A DNA stretch of 64,000 nt from Paralvinella palmiformis (lineage: Eukaryota > Annelida > Polychaeta > Terebellida > Alvinellidae): assembly GCA_025642065.1 (NCBI GenBank), contig JAODUP010000467.1, forward strand, positions 209,501 through 273,500, in the 5' to 3' direction. The notes beneath the pieces are model-generated. The model did not search any database, was not told where the DNA came from, and saw only the letters and a list, made by a program, of their open reading frames with translations. Shown in pieces: positions 63,023-64,000 of this stretch. The position numbers and the translations under genes are program-made. Numbering within the stretch: position 1 is the stretch's first letter; the number at the start of each line of letters is the position of its first letter.

Positions 63023-64000
63023 AGATAACAGTAGAAAGGGCAATTCAAATACATAATATATCGTAATATAGACGTGTGAAGTACTTAATACTTAGTTAAT
63101 ATAACGCTGTGGCTAAACATCCAGTACCCTATCCTATATTCTATTTACTAAAGTGAGAGTGCTGTGTACTACATCTCTATACTTATAATAATATGGGATA
63201 GGGCACACTATCTTAGACATAACCTTATCGAAATATCAACACCACAGACACTGATTGATATAACACTATCTATCTATCTATCTATCCATCATAAATTAGA
63301 GGCAAAAATGAGGACATGGGGGATTAATATACTTTACTATCATATACCGTTCTTAAATAAGCAAACACCACGAGATACACAATCCAAACACCACCTCCCC
63401 CCAAAAAAACAACAACAACAACAACCCACATCAGCATCCTTTCTGAGACCGGAAACGCCTACTGCCCTCTAGCGACTGTATACGTAATAACTCGAAAAAG
63501 ATAATATCATATCTTTAGTGAATAGAAATTTCATTAAGGCACCGTATCATTCACGACGAACTAAAAGGGGACATGAATATTACAAAAGATGAGCAATATT
63601 CTCATTTGGGGCAAAATGGCTGATGGGGGGTTGGAGGGAGCCCTGCTGAACCATCAAACTATTTTACAGGTTAATATAACGCCTGAATTATATATCACGA
63701 GTTGGAGACGTGGAGTTCACAGTGCCACCAAATTATTTTAATCACAAACTTTGTCTGTGTGCGTGTGTGTGTGTGTGTGATAGCTGAATATTCGTGTGTG
63801 TTTTTTCTGTAGTGGGATAATTCAGTTAATTCTCCGCATCTAACAAATAATAGCCAAATCACGCAATTAGACCAGCATAAAAGGCATTTATTTACCTGTT
63901 TTTGACGGAAAGCACAGCTTCACGAATCAACCAAGAAGTAGTCTAGATCTACCGCTTCCGGATCAAGTAACGGTGAAGCTTCTCGGTATGTTTATCTCTA
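63023..64000. other. No gene confidently seen
   Basis: Short (CTAT)n, an ACAACA tract and (GT)n at 63758-63779. A minus-strand AAAACAG/GTAAAT at about 63897 resembles a splice donor, but no supporting frame was established. Confidence 0.4.

Overview
The window is eukaryotic (metazoan) nuclear DNA. It is AT-rich and intron-rich, and very dense in microsatellites. It carries tRNA-derived SINEs, decayed non-LTR retrotransposons and small inverted-repeat elements, and there is no operon-like packing. The mix of (GTGA)n and (GATA)n arrays, tRNA-SINEs ending in (ATC)n and CR1/L2-like LINE remnants ending in (ATT)n fits a lophotrochozoan, most likely a mollusc. That placement is inference from repeat style, not from a diagnostic gene.

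Layout. About 1-33.2 kb holds no intact gene that I can support. It contains long simple-sequence arrays, three dispersed-repeat families present in two or more copies, and reverse-transcriptase/endonuclease relics at about 4.6-7.6, 8.4-10.6, 10.6-12.2, 18.8-22.9 and 25.2-26.4 kb. From 33.28 to 46.05 kb there is one well-supported multi-exon gene on the minus strand. Eleven coding exons joined at canonical GT/AG sites give an open frame of about 1,979 codons. The predicted protein is large, Ser/Arg-rich and coiled-coil. It carries a repeated [DE]xFxK...EWE module, two copies of which sit on small symmetric phase-1 exons. I do not recognise the family. From 46.05 to 64 kb is repeat-rich non-coding DNA. 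A CpG-rich stretch at about 60.57-61.07 kb with a minus-strand GTAAGT donor at its lower edge is the best candidate for the promoter and untranslated first exon of the same gene. That would make the gene about 27 kb long with a roughly 14.5-kb first intron.

Most notable items: a roughly 41-bp tandem array in an intron that has re-copied the exon-intron boundary next to it, creating a row of decoy 5' splice sites; (GTGA)n arrays that all lie in one orientation, so the gene's transcript would carry long UCAC (YCAY) clusters; a SINE family whose members still have perfect 12-15-bp target-site duplications, including a 60-bp 5'-truncated copy in an intron; a pair of near-identical GT-bracketed repeats differing by one 44-bp deletion; and a 39-bp-arm palindrome next to a 110-bp GT tract. 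No CRISPR, rRNA or bacterial features are present. Most short open frames in the window are translations of simple repeats.
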